This document shows, piece after piece, positions 48,025-59,353 of a stretch of 64,000 nucleotides of DNA. The position numbers were made by a program, and so were the translations under genes. Source of the stretch: Corylus avellana (lineage: Eukaryota > Streptophyta > Magnoliopsida > Fagales > Betulaceae). The stretch lies in contig NC_081545.1 in NCBI RefSeq assembly GCF_901000735.1, positions 26,503,513 to 26,567,512 of the forward strand, in the 5' to 3' direction. The notes beneath the pieces are model-generated. The model saw only the letters and a list, made by a program, of their open reading frames with translations. It was not told the origin of the DNA and did not search any database. How positions within the stretch are numbered: the stretch's first letter is position 1; each line of letters begins with the position of its first letter.

Positions 48025-48655
48025 CTAAAGATTGTGAATTTTATTTTGTTCTCTTGCTGCAAACCAATCTCATTTGCATTTGAAACATGCCCATTTCAGG
48101 GTCTAATTTGGGTTTTTGGCTGCGTTTGAGACATGCCCTTTTTTGGGTTTTGTACAGAATTAATGCTCTCTGTTTGTGGGTTTTATCATGGTGATGGATC
48201 TTGCTGACTAGTAGAGCGAAATAGGTAGATGATTTCAGATTTTAGAATGCATGCCACACTTGAATTCTTCTGAAGTTTACTTTGGCTGCAAAATATTAGA
48301 ACTTTATCAAATAACTCAAAAACTTGAAGGTCATTGTTTAATTAGTTTTATACATATATTTCAAATGCAGTGAAACGTATGGCTATATGATTTGAATTGG
48401 TTGGTAATAAATGGAATTGAAAATCATAGAAAGATTGGAAATTTTGTTGGGTTTCAATGTTTTGGTTATATTGGCTAACAATTTTGTGAAAGAATGTCAA
48501 AATTTTGAGGCAAACCAATTAATATGTTGGAAGTTGGATGACTTCATAAAATTGACAATTTGAACAAAGTCAAGAACTGAAAAGCAATTTCAAATTTTTA
48601 AACTAATATAGCACCTGGGATAATAATTGTTTCACTTAAATAATGTGATTGGCAG

Positions 48656-51142
48656 GGGTGAAACTTTGTCTTCAATTTCAAAGCAGTATGGGATTTCAAT
48701 ATATGCAATTGCCGCTGCTAATAAGAATATACTGGACATTGACCTTGTCTTTAAGGGGCAGCGCATAAACATTCCTTCTGCTACAGGAGATTCTCAAGTG
48801 GTGAGCAGGACTATCGGATCATATAAAGCTACTATGACTGTTTATTATCATAATTATGGTATAACTTTTTCTATGATGTATGACTGAGTTATGTTCATCG
48901 TGTCCTCAATTTTTTTGATACCTGAGTTCAAGGCAATAGAATCTTTACCCTACTGAAGCTTCCATTTTATCCCTCCTCCCCTTCCCAGCTTCCTCTGAAA
49001 AAGGAAGCGCAAGTCATGGAGCTGCTCTAATTTACAATATGTTCCTGATTTTTTTTTAATTTTTTTTTTTTTATGAATTTACTAAGTATGGTTTATGATA
49101 TTTTTTAACGGGGGATAAGATGTATTTTCAAGTAATCTGATAGAAAAATGCGAGTTGTGTGCTACAGTTTAAGTTTAAGTTGCAAAGATGTAACTTCGAG
49201 CTGTTCAGATCTGAACCTGTTTAATGTTTAATGATGCTTAATCCTCATGTGATATCATCTATTATTATAATATTGACATGAACTGCAAATAAAGTAGGTA
49301 ATATATATTATACATATAAAGATGGGAAATACATATAACTGATATAAGTTGGGATATATAATTTTGACACATAATTGCTATTCAGCAATGAATCTCAGTT
49401 CTGATGTTATTAACAAATGCCTACAACGTCAGCCTTGAGTATGTTGTCTGCATCATGGAAACTTTAACTCTAAGAAACTGAGCTATGAGGCATTTTTCTT
49501 AATCCACTCGGGCCACTCCTCTTCACTCCTAACTCTTGATGTGCCTCTCTGATATCAAATGATTAACTGTGTGTCTGTGTGCCTCTCTGTTATCAAATGC
49601 TCGAGTGACTATGTATTGAACACTCCCGAAAAATGTAATATATTTATAGCAATTGTTGATTTGTAAACCTTCTTTAACTTGGTGGTAGATGTTCCAAATA
49701 GTTTTGAGTTTTGACGTTGTTAGCTTATGAATCTGCGAGTCCGTTTGTTCTGAACAGTGTCAGACTGAGATGAATTGGTTACAGGCCTTTAAATTGCTGC
49801 AAAATCCTCTAGGTTCTTTGAATATCTTGGATGGGCTTCTAGAGCACAAGAATTTCATTGCACTATCCTCCCACTCTTTCCCGCATGTAAGTACATCTTT
49901 TATAATTTGCAGCCTACTTACTATAATTTGTTTTTTGTTTCTTCGATAGGTTTATATTGCTATCAGTTATGTTCTAAGGACTTTTTCTTAACAAGTTGAT
50001 GAATACTAGTGACCTGAGTATGCTTGTGCATTTTATTATCAGGCTAAAACCACTGGTTATTTTCTTGTTCTGGTTCCACTTATAGCATTTTGCATTAGAT
50101 GCATAATTGCTGCCTTTCACACTAGAGCTGCTGGAGAGTTGAGATCTCAGGTTGTAAGTGAATCAGAGGGACGACATCCTGGGTGTAGAAGCGTGCGGTG
50201 GAAATCTGCCCTGAGTGACATAAGGGAAACAGATAATTTGGATGCTGAGTCAAGTCCACATTCCTATGTAAGCATTTGGAATATTGCGGTTGAAAATCTC
50301 AACATTCTAGTGACTATGTTGGAGGATTAGTTGATAGACTAAATCTTAGCATTATAATAAATTACTGCTTTAGAAGATTCTATGCTAGAGATTGAAATGT
50401 TGCTTGTTAGGAAAACCACTGCATGCATGGAGCTTAAAAATTCTTCCACTATCACTTCTAAAATGAGACCGGATAATAGTCTGTCAATAAATTACATATT
50501 ACATAATCTGTTTTTTTTTTCTCTTTTGAGATCCACTACATATTGCCAACCCTATGATAAATTAAAGTAACTTGCATAGACCCTTATATAATAGAGTATG
50601 AATTCGATACCCTTCGGTGAACCAAATTGCAAATTGTGCTATCAGGTACTGGTTTCATGTCTGCAGTAGTGTAAGGTTCGAGGGAAATTCTCATTGTACT
50701 TAACTTGTGCAACGTTTTTTGACTTGTTAATGGCTTCATGTTTTTAAATTATGGATTATATTTAGGCTTCATGGACTCGTTAATGGCCCGAAGCGTACTG
50801 GTGCTCATCTAGAGCCTTTAGAAACATTCTCTCTGAAAAGCTTAATACTGCTCCTTTGTTCTGGGTTATAGGAATTTTTACCTTTTAGTTTGTGTTAATT
50901 TTATCTTCTGATTTCGGAATTTCAGAAGCAAATGGAAGTTGATTGCTTTTGTAGATCATATAATTCATGGCTCTCATGTTGAAGACTACCAGCTTTGCAT
51001 TGCTAAACAGAAATTTATTAATTTTGGTTCGCAGAGCGATTCAGATGATCAATCTCAAGCTTCTTTCAAAGAGGTGTCACATGCTTACAGCAAGCTTGAA
51101 CAGGATTACCAGAAATTTCTATCAGAATGTGGAATGAGTGAA
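48656..51142 (+). CDS. LysM-domain membrane protein (partial at both ends)
   Basis: Exons: 48656-48800, 49764-49886 (an alternative acceptor 6 nt upstream, exon from 49758, is in frame), 50043-50267 and 51035-51142, where the gap begins. The first visible exon is a LysM domain (RGETLSSISKQYGISIYAIA then ANKNILDIDLVFKGQRINIP), a fold that binds N-acetylglucosamine polymers. Exon 3 has a hydrophobic membrane segment (YFLVLVPLIAFCIRCIIAAF). The last exon reads FKEVSHAYSKLEQDYQKFLS then ECGMSE, a C-terminus conserved in uncharacterised plant LysM proteins; the final residues and stop fall in the gap. The 5' exon(s), expected to hold an N-terminal leader and to end with two bases of a split codon, were not found between 47600 and 48655. 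Either they are farther upstream or the gene has lost its start. Confidence 0.8.
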
Positions 51143-51242
51143 NNNNNNNNNNNNNNNNNNNNNNNNNNNNNNNNNNNNNNNNNNNNNNNNNNNNNNNNNN
51201 NNNNNNNNNNNNNNNNNNNNNNNNNNNNNNNNNNNNNNNNNN
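51143..51242. other. Assembly gap (100 N)
   Basis: Exactly 100 N. It removes the 3' end of the plus-strand LysM gene and probably the last exon of the minus-strand gene at 51900-54026. Confidence 0.95.
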
Positions 51243-51830
51243 ATCACATGACCTAATCCTTCAACTTCCAATGAACTTGGGTGCAATCATAAGACCAAGA
51301 TTAGCTTAATTCTTGGAAAGGATCAAAAACGAGATTCAGCTTCAGGCGTAATTTCAACCAATCTGAGCTTAAAAGTTTGGTGAGATAAAGTACCCTTTTA
51401 ATTTTTCTAAGCAATACAAGGGAGAGGGATAGGAGAAAGTACCTTTATTGGACATTGAGAATCTCTTTCAATCTAAGACTTCTAATTCTTATTACTAATT
51501 TGTTTACAATGTGTTTATTTCAGAGATAGAGACGCATAACCGTCTCCCTAAATTTATATAATTTTTATCTTCGGAAAACATGTAGGAGTCGAGCCCTTGA
51601 AAATATTAGTTCTAGTGAAAGTATAGATCCGATGGCCCAAATGCATTAAAAAAGGTTCAGAAGCTCCACAAGCATACTTATTATGCTGCAGAAATACCCC
51701 TACTCCAGCTTCAGTGAAAGAAAAAGATATGTGTGTGTGTGTGGAGGGGGGAACAAAAGTCCTAAACTGTAGTCACTGAAAAGGAGAGCTACAAATAGAA
51801 ATCCTTAGAACTAAAAGGTTCAAATTGTTG
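51243..51830. other. Region between gap and next gene's visible exon
   Basis: AT-rich sequence with a (TG)n run near 51730-51741 and LTR-like phrases (agagatagagacgcataacc). Expected to lie in the minus-strand gene's last intron. No exon was recognised. Confidence 0.45.
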
Positions 51831-51899
51831 GATTGTACTACACAATTTGTATCATTTCCATCTTCTCCACCACCAAAAAAGCACAAGGAATGAACTTAC

Positions 51900-54026
51900 C
51901 AAAGAATTGAGTGAAAATGCGTGTGAAGAAGTTCAAGTTGCGGGAAACATTGTAGGCCATGGCAGGTGGAAGAGGTTTCACAAGGGTGTCAGTGCTGAAT
52001 ACCCGTTGAAGAAACTGCATATACAAAAACGTATTATATCTCAAATTCAAGTAAGAACAAATCAAGATGCAAACGTCTTTAAAGGAAGCAACTGGAATAG
52101 ATATGGAGTAAAAATTTTGTTGAGTACCAACTAAAACAAAAATGTAAATCTGCGTTAATCAAGCAGTGAGTGACTGAAAAGCTATGGTATGTTAAGATAA
52201 TATATGATATACCCCAACATGCCTTTACTCATTAATAGCAATGAGAATGTTGATTGCTTTCACCAATCAAATTCAGTAATCTACAACCATGGAAGACACC
52301 ACAATGCATAAACCTCACCTCATGCATCAATTATATCAAGAGTCAACCATCTAGAGTGTCAATTTCAAAAAAAAAAAAAAAAACTGCTGGTAGAAAAGTT
52401 CTTTCCAAAATCAAATTGAATACATGCAAGATAAAGCATTTTATGATCAAGAATATGATAAGACCATGTCTTGAAAGTAAACCTGGTCCCACTCATTGCT
52501 GATGAAGGACTGTTATGGCAATATGCACTTGCATGCATTCCACCCTAAAAGATTCAGATTGGTATTGCTCTGTGAAAATCACAAAAAAGGCCACCACACT
52601 AAAAGAAGACAAGCAAAGCTCTACGGGTTATTTTTAGCAGTCAGATAAAATAACCGATCTGTCTGAATAGCAGGAGTTTAGAGTTACTTCTAGCAATCAT
52701 TGCCCATGTTTAGTAGATCTTTATCACAAGTTTATAGAAGACAAAGTTGCCAAAAATCTGTTCCTCAAAATGCATATGATTCCAATATGAAAATGGGATG
52801 GAGGATGAGGTCATAAGTTTAAATGCCAGCAGGCGCCTGTACAAGTCACCAATCAGAAGAGGAGAGACAGCAACAAAATTGCTCTAGCACTCAAATGATC
52901 TCTCCCTCATTCATGCTTCAGATTTTGGAAGCCCAAATTCTGTAAGTCATCTTTATCTTTTAATAATGTGGAGGTTGGCTCCATTGTGTTTGATGTAGTG
53001 TCTTTGGAGAATGCGGGATACAAGGAGCTTTGAAGATCATGAGACTGGGATGGATGAGCCGAAGAAGATGAGTTACAATCCCTTTATACATGGAGAGTAG
53101 CATGGAATAGCTTTTGCTCGATTCTAATATTAAGGTTTTGGAATTTTGTTCGTCATTTTCTTTACTTTTGAGGCTCTCTTATATACTTCATGTGTATTAG
53201 TTTAATGAATTTGCATTACTTATCAACAAAATCTTGTGGACATTGACAAAAGTGTCATGCTTTGATGCAGACAAAGGATGTTGGAGATGGCAACTCTTAA
53301 AATAGTATAGACAGGGGAACACAAATCATTGTATTGCTAATTAGCTACGCAGGAAAGGAGAATGTTTAAACTAGCATCACTTGCCATGGTCCATCACTTG
53401 AAACACTCTATTCTGTTTGGTTTAGTGTGGCAATAAGTTCCTTGACCCAACTGGTAGAATATAGGACTTTGTTAAATGTGGAAACTTACAGTATCATCTC
53501 TAAACAAATGAAACAACAGATAATCAAATCCATTTAAACAACTAAGAAATAGCTATGAGCAACCAACTCTGCAAAAGGGTCTAACTAATAATCACAAAAC
53601 AACCGCAAGCTAGTAATCAAGAAACCACGAATTGGGTAACCACAGATACACAATTTTAAAGCAAGTAATCAAGAATTATCTCAATTGGGTAAGCAGAGAA
53701 ACGCAATCCTTTACAAAAAAAAACAAACAAAATTCATTAATAAACCCCAACACAAAATCAACTACCAACCAGAGAGAGAGAGAGACCTGGTAGTTGCGCT
53801 GAAAGCTGTAGCGGAGCTGGGGGTCAATCTCGAGGGAATCATCATCGTCGTCATCTTGGTGACCGTGGCGCTTGGACTTGTCCTTGGTTTTGCGAGGGAC
53901 GTGCATTACAGGTTCGGCTCCAGGCTGCTTCGTGACTTTGAGCTTCGCGTCCCGAAACTCCTCGGCAGCCTCCTCTTCGCCCCTCCATGGCGCCGACGAC
54001 ATCAACCGCTTCTTCGTTTTCGCCAT
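51900..54026 (-). CDS. Conserved plant protein of unknown function (3' partial)
   Basis: Two minus-strand exons are clear: 53787-54026 (MAKTKKRLMSSAPWRGEEEA ... LRYSFQRNYQ, 80 codons) and 51900-52014 (FLQRVFSTDTLVKPLPPAMA then YNVSRNLNFFTRIFTQFF), joined in phase 0. The protein is small, lysine-rich at its N-terminus with an HVPRKTKDKSKRHGHQ basic patch, then an acidic DDDDDD run, and a C-terminal hydrophobic/aromatic segment. I recognise the sequence type as conserved in plants but know no assigned function; nuclear localisation is only suggested by the basic patch. A further 3' exon is expected and was not seen before the gap. The intron contains an antisense LINE tail at 52940-53235. The 5' side has short GA runs. 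Confidence 0.8.
52940..53235 (+). mobile_element. 5'-truncated LINE 3' end in intron
   Basis: Reads as a decayed ORF2 C-terminus (tgtagtgtctttggagaatg, RSFEDHET) followed by the LINE 3' tail (cttatatacttcatgtgtat, aatgaatttgcattacttat). It lies antisense within the intron of the minus-strand gene. Confidence 0.6.
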
Positions 54027-54059
54027 TGCTAATATTCAATTACAGAGAGACTGAGAGAC

Positions 54060-54720
54060 GGAGGGAGAGAGTAGTTTGCAGGCGATAAGGTTTCTGTTTG
54101 GCTACGTGGGTTTTATATGCTCTGTTTGGGAGCAGGATTTCCGTGCACCAAGTTTAGCAAAAAAATGTCCTTTTTTTCTTTTTTCTTTTTTGGTTTTTTA
54201 TTTTCTTCCATTTAAACGTCTATTAGGACCTCAGGCTACAAAGAAGTGAATTTAAATCATTTTTACAATAAAATGGTCATTTAGAAAATCGAAAATATAT
54301 TAGAACAATTTGCCCATGGCTGGAGCTTTGCTCACCCGGTTGAGGTGAATAAAACATGAACAATTAGGTGGTCGGACATTGTACTCCAAGCCAACAGAAC
54401 CCCGCAATAAGAAGGAATAAGCACATATGACCTAGTCCGGTGCATAGATTGGAGAACACTCATATGCTTAAATTAACATTTTTTGTGCATTGTGAATTGT
54501 CTCTCATTGCATGATTATGTCGGGAGTAACACTTTGTTTTCATATTAAGAAGATGAGTAGCCTATCGGGTGCATAAATAGGAGAACACCCATATGCTTAA
54601 ATTAATATTTTTTGCGCATTGTGGATTGTCTCTCATTGCATGGTTCTCGTTGAGTGTAACACTTTGTTTTCATATTAAGAAGATGAGTAGCCTACATAGG
54701 GAGTGAATAGTTCATAAAAT
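54060..54720. other. Upstream region of the minus-strand gene
   Basis: Promoter and 5' UTR side, AT-rich. It contains two imperfect direct repeats of about 130 bp (near 54440-54560 and 54562-54690) sharing gcatattgtgaattgtctct-like sequence and acactttgttttcatattaa then gaagatgagtagcctat. Confidence 0.6.
54438..54695 (+). repeat. Two tandem ~120-bp direct repeats
   Basis: Both units contain ggagaacac(t/c)catatgctta, aattaa, ttgtctctcattgcatg and acactttgttttcatattaa followed by gaagatgagtagcc. They differ by scattered substitutions. They sit upstream of the minus-strand gene at 51900-54026. Confidence 0.75.
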
Positions 54721-54727
54721 ATATTTA

Positions 54728-54965
54728 TGAGTGCTAATGGCCTGTTTTAGTGTGTGTTTGAAGGGTTTAAAGGTGTTTTTAATACTCAAAATGTTCTTTG
54801 AAGAAAAAAATACCCGTTTGATAAATAAATTAAAAGCGCTTTTAAGAGTCTAAAAACTCCAAAAATAGCCAAAAAGCACTTTTGGTAAAAGCTTAAAAAT
54901 AAAGCTTTTACCAAAAAACGTTTTTTTTTTTACTTAAAAGCTCTATTTCTCAAACATGCTCTAAG
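54728..54965. repeat. Foldback MITE, copy A
   Basis: The left part (ggcctgttttagtgtgtgtt, tgaaggg, then aaaggtgtttttaatactc) and the right part (reverse complement of aaaagctctatttctcaaac) make a ~235-bp palindromic, AT-rich element. A related copy in the opposite sense lies at 60187-60421. Confidence 0.6.
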
Positions 54966-55298
54966 TCTCACATTGCTTACTAAATCACTGGAAGCAACTT
55001 CACTAAAATTTAATTCCATTTCTAAATATAGGAAAAACTTATTAAAAAAAAAAAAAATTACTTGAAACATACTCTCTTGATAATACTTATGGGTACTAAG
55101 TTTCACAGTATTTGCTAATAGGCTCTTAGTGCACTAACAGCAGTTTCCTTAAATCTTATTCATTTTCCTAAATGTAGGAAAAACTCAACAAAAAATTACC
55201 TAAAACATATTCTCTTGGTATCAACGGAACACCCTGGAAAGCAAAATTATTATCCTAGATTGAGGGTAGCACTTTTAGTTCTTTCGACATTATTTTAA

Positions 55299-55924
55299 GG
55301 GTAATTGTATAATAAGTCCCTGAGCCAACTCTCCAAAATTTTTAAATTCCTAAGTTTTTTTTTTTTTTTTTTCAACTTTTTACTCCCTCGGTCAATCGAA
55401 GATTCGAAATAGTCGTCAAAATTTTTTAACAACCGTTAATTTTGGTCAAAACGCACCGTTTTACCTCATTAAAATATTAATTTTTTTGAATTTATTTTAA
55501 AAATTTAAATCTAAAAATTAAAAACTTTTAAAAAAAATTTAAAAAGAAAAGACAGGGGTGGCCGAACCACCCCCAAAAGGGAGCCACCCCCTAAGGCCAA
55601 ACCCTCAAAAAAATATTTGAGGGTTTAGCCCTTGGCCACCCCCTTGGGCCCTGGGGGTGGCTTGGCCATCCCATGGCTCGAACCACCTCCAGACCGGCCG
55701 TATGAGGGTGGTCGAACCACCCCTTTAGGCCATGGGGGTGGTTCGGCCACCCCCAGACCAACCGCATGGGTGTGGTTGGGCCACCTCCTTACACCATGGG
55801 GGTGGTTTGGCCACCCCAAGACAACCGGTCTAAGGGTGACCCAATGAGTAAAAAGTTGAAAAACAAAACTTAAGGATTTAAAAATTTTGGAGGGTTGACT
55901 TATGGACTTACTATACAATTACCC
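55299..55924. mobile_element. Mutator-like (MULE) non-autonomous element
   Basis: A 626-bp element with an exact 9-bp target duplication, ttattttaa, at 55290-55298 and 55925-55933. Terminal inverted repeats of about 85 bp begin gggtaattgtataataagtc on the left and gggtaattgtatagtaagtc on the right (reverse complement). The centre (55555-55835) is a GC-rich run of ggggtgg...ccacccc hairpin units, unlike the AT-rich ends. No transposase is encoded; open frames across the GC block are compositional. Confidence 0.9.
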
Positions 55925-56305
55925 TTATTTTAATATAAAAATGTTTCAATCTTTCATCTCTCTTTTCTCTAACATTTATTTAAAACAATATTTAAATGTA
56001 TTTTTTTCTTTCTCTTTCCCATTTTATTTAAGGAATATTTAAATGATACATAAAAATGATAAGGCAACCTATTATTATTTATATATGGAATCAAAAAGTA
56101 ATATGATTTCTTACATTTAAGGAAACTCTAAGGAAAGTTGTTGCTAGTGCTCTTAGAGAATAATTTCTATACGGATGTGGCACAAAGCCACCCCTTGGTG
56201 CCCACTAGTGAGGATTTGACACCTCATAATAGAGCATATTAGGAATATAAGCCCCCAAACAATTGATTATATAAGATTTCTTCAATTTTTTATTTTTATT
56301 TTTTT

Positions 56306-56580
56306 TTAAGAATGTGCAGGAGGGGTGAGGGTGGCGCATATGGGGTGGCTCGCCGGCCACCCCAGATCTGCTTGGGGCGGCCCGCACAGCCACCCCATCC
56401 TCACTTGGGGTGCCCGGCGAGCCACCCCATGGCCTAGGGGTGGTCCGTGCAGCCACTCCATGGCTTGGGGTGGCCCGCCGGCCACCCTAGATGGGCTAGG
56501 GGTGGCCGCGCAGCCACCTCCATCCATCTGGGGTGGCTGGCGAGCCACCCAAGTGGGGTGAGCCAGCCACCCCTTCAATT
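56306..56580. repeat. Array of GC-rich hairpin units
   Basis: Six or seven units of the form ggggtggc-(5-8 nt)-gccacccc, each a perfect or near-perfect inverted repeat of ~22 nt, separated by 8-12-nt spacers. The stretch is strongly GC-rich inside AT-rich DNA. Possible terminal repeats of a host element are gacacctcataata near 56208 and the reverse complement of tatgttgaggtgtc near 56703, but these are weak. Confidence 0.8.
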
Positions 56581-56719
56581 TTTTTTATTTTTTTATTTTT
56601 TTAAAAAAAATTAATTGGTTTTTTAATTATTTGTTTTTATATATATACTTGATATAATCTGGTGTGATAGTGTTTTTTCTTTCAATTTAGGTTTATTCTA
56701 ATATGTTGAGGTGTCACGT

Positions 56720-58460
56720 GCTGAGCGGTGAGGCTTTGTAGTTTGTACCACCTCCATATGGAAGTCACTCTCTTATAAGTGATTTTATGAAAGCTTCAAA
56801 TTGATTAATCATTTTGGAATAATAGCACAAATGTGACTAGCACTTTTTTCATTGTTACTATTTGTATTTATTTCTTTGAAACCCCAATACACTTTCGAAA
56901 AAAAATAAAAAATAAAATAAAAGAGTATTGCTGAAACATATTTTTATTTTATAACTATCTCGTATGGTTAATGCGACCGTTTTAACTAACTTTTGAATCA
57001 ATCTATAAAATAAAATAAAAAATTAATTGATAGCATTACTCTTTTTCGGATCAGTTACAATGATATATATTTTTTTCTTTTTCTTTTTCTTTTTTCTTTA
57101 CTATTGTCCTTAGTGATTGTTTTTTTTTTTTTTTTTTAATACCCGTGATGATGATGTTATGGTGAATAATTTTCCCCTGTCCAAGCAATCCATAGTGGTA
57201 GTTGGTAGGTCATAATCAATTGTCAAACATTAGACATGATTTGACAATTGTTTACATGAACCTTGTTATACGCTTATCTTATTGATGCAGTGAGGACTAA
57301 AAAATTCGGTGATTTCTAAAATTGTTAATAGGTCGGAATTTAATAATGATTATATTAAATTTAATAATAATTTTAAAAATTATATCATTTGAGACGACTT
57401 TAATTTTCTTTAAATTATTATTCGAATAAGTGGGTATATCTTTCACCCTTTTCTATATAGACGGTTGTACCACCTTAATAATTAGGACATGCTTTGTTGT
57501 ACTTGTATTTTATGGGACAGCTTTTGAATTTATGATGATTATTATTATTATTTTTTTTTGGAATTTTAACTCAATGATACTTATAAGAGCCACATGTAAA
57601 TATGAGAAAATTAGTATAAAAAAGTGAGAGTATGTAGCATTACTTCTTTTGAATTTGGGATCCCACTATATCACCTTGCATCTTTTGAAGTCTCAATGCT
57701 ATTTATTATATTTTTATTTTATAATTATTTCTTAATGTTTGTGTTTCATACAATCATTTGAATTTTTTTTTTTTAACAATGATTGATTCAATAATTAGTT
57801 GAAACTATCACGAAGAATTGTAAAATAATTATAAAATAAAAATATGATTTATAACATTATTCATAATATAATAGTAAATCTATTATAGTAATGATATACA
57901 TCAAATTTTTTCCTACAAATATCTTATAATATTGATTTAGCAGTTCCAATAAAAACTTTAATCAGTCATTATTAAAAAATAAATATTTTACGTGATAAAT
58001 TATATTATGAAATAATTGTAAAATAAAAATATAATATATAAGATAGTACTTTCTCATTGCAAAAAGAGATGATTCCCAAATAAATGCATAATTAGATTAC
58101 TTTAAAAAAAAAAAGAAAAAAAAAAGGAAAAAAAAAAAGAAAAAAAAAAAGCATAATTAGATTTAAACTCTCTTGGGCTCAAAGCCTATTTCTCACACAG
58201 AATGGTAGTGGAAAAGGATCAAAGAGAGTCACCTGCATTGATTGACTCGGTAAAGCCTCTGGTCTTCTCCAAAGTTCTTGAAAAATAAACCCACCACCTA
58301 AAAATCTCAATAATATATAAATCATCCAGCGGAAAAATCAGCGACAACTGAAAATATACATCATATATAAAACGACAATCCCACAGCTCCAATTCCCTCA
58401 AGTAAAATATCTTATGAGAAGCCATGAATTTATATAAGAACATTTAAAGGGTACGCAGAG
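56720..58460. other. Intergenic DNA downstream of GXM
   Basis: Very AT-rich with many A and T runs (for example 58105-58152) and tagcattact-type MITE ends near 57040 and 57636. The right end is the 3' UTR side of the minus-strand xylan methyltransferase gene. No other gene is supported. Confidence 0.55.
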
Positions 58461-58468
58461 AGAGAGCT

Positions 58469-59353
58469 CTACGGGCAGAAGGGTCTCCCCTGGCGAGTCC
58501 TATGGCTTGGATTATTGAAATGCCTTATCCTCCCCTCTTGTTCCCTCAGATACCCTTCACAGAGAAACGCCTTGGAGAATTTGTCCTCCACAACTCTATC
58601 AACATCATGAACAAACACATCCGTCTCGCCTTCCTCTCTGTTCCTCGCCATCAGCCCGGCTGTGTATATGGCAGTCATCCTCCCCGGCGCATCATCGTGA
58701 TACCCAGTTGGCGCATCCACCATAATCAAGTCCCATTCAATGTCGTAGACTTCACTGGGAAATCCCTTGAGGGAAAGCTGGCATTTTGAGAATCTGGGAT
58801 CGCTCACAAATTTGCAGTCTTCTCCCATTCCAATCTTCATCAGCTCGTCGGCCTGGTGAACTTTGGTGTCGTATGAAACATGGTAGGACTCTAATGTGGG
58901 TAAACGTTCCAGGATTTGCTCGATCCAGGCCTTGTCTTCTTCGAGGAAAACTGTACGGCCGCCGTGGTTGAGGGAGGTCCACATGAGGCTGTCGTGGCCG
59001 AGGCCAAAGACTAGGAAGTTGCACGGCGATTTCTTTGCTAGAATTCTTGCTGACACTGAGATTTCTTTGAGGGTCTGTTGTGGGGTGATGTTGGTTGTGA
59101 CGTAGTGGATGAGGGCGTTGGCTAGGGAAGGTGGGGTTTTGGTGCATGTTGGTTTCAAGAGGAGGGATGAGCATTCTGGTGTTGTTGATTGTGGCTCTTG
59201 AATGGGTTCTGTTGAGTTTGACAGGTGGGTTTCTGAGATGGGTGCCTGGTAAGATGAAAAGCTTGATCTTACTAGGAGGAGGAGGAGGATGAGAAAGAAA
59301 GAGCAGAGGAGGATGAGCTTGAGGTTGATGGAGAATTGGGTTTTGGGCTTCAT
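58469..59353 (-). CDS. GXM: Glucuronoxylan 4-O-methyltransferase (DUF579)
   Basis: A single uninterrupted exon encoding 294 residues, the normal size for plant GXM proteins. It transfers a methyl group from S-adenosylmethionine to O-4 of glucuronic acid side chains of xylan in the Golgi, part of secondary wall formation. Residues 12-28 (KLILLCSFFLILLLLLV) form the type II membrane anchor, followed by a low-complexity Ser/Pro/Thr stem (33-75). The DUF579 catalytic domain follows: SAM-binding FLVFGLGHDSLMW (113-125), GGRTVFLEEDKAW (131-143), WDLIMVDAPTGYHDDAPGRM (207-226) and DVFVHDVDRVVED (245-257), ending FNNPSHRTRQGRPFCP. The length and short stem separate it from the longer IRX15 members of the same DUF, but substrate assignment by similarity is not proof. 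A second long minus-strand frame over the same DNA is a shadow. Confidence 0.9.
   Translation of the reverse strand: MKPKTQFSINLKLILLCSFFLILLLLLVRSSFSSYQAPISETHLSNSTEPIQEPQSTTPECSSLLLKPTCTKTPPSLANALIHYVTTNITPQQTLKEISVSARILAKKSPCNFLVFGLGHDSLMWTSLNHGGRTVFLEEDKAWIEQILERLPTLESYHVSYDTKVHQADELMKIGMGEDCKFVSDPRFSKCQLSLKGFPSEVYDIEWDLIMVDAPTGYHDDAPGRMTAIYTAGLMARNREEGETDVFVHDVDRVVEDKFSKAFLCEGYLREQEGRIRHFNNPSHRTRQGRPFCP

Noticed and set aside
55625..55918. Open frames across the GC-rich hairpin block
   Set aside because: Repetitive Pro/Trp/Gly translations occur on both strands, as expected from composition and the repeated stem, not from a gene.
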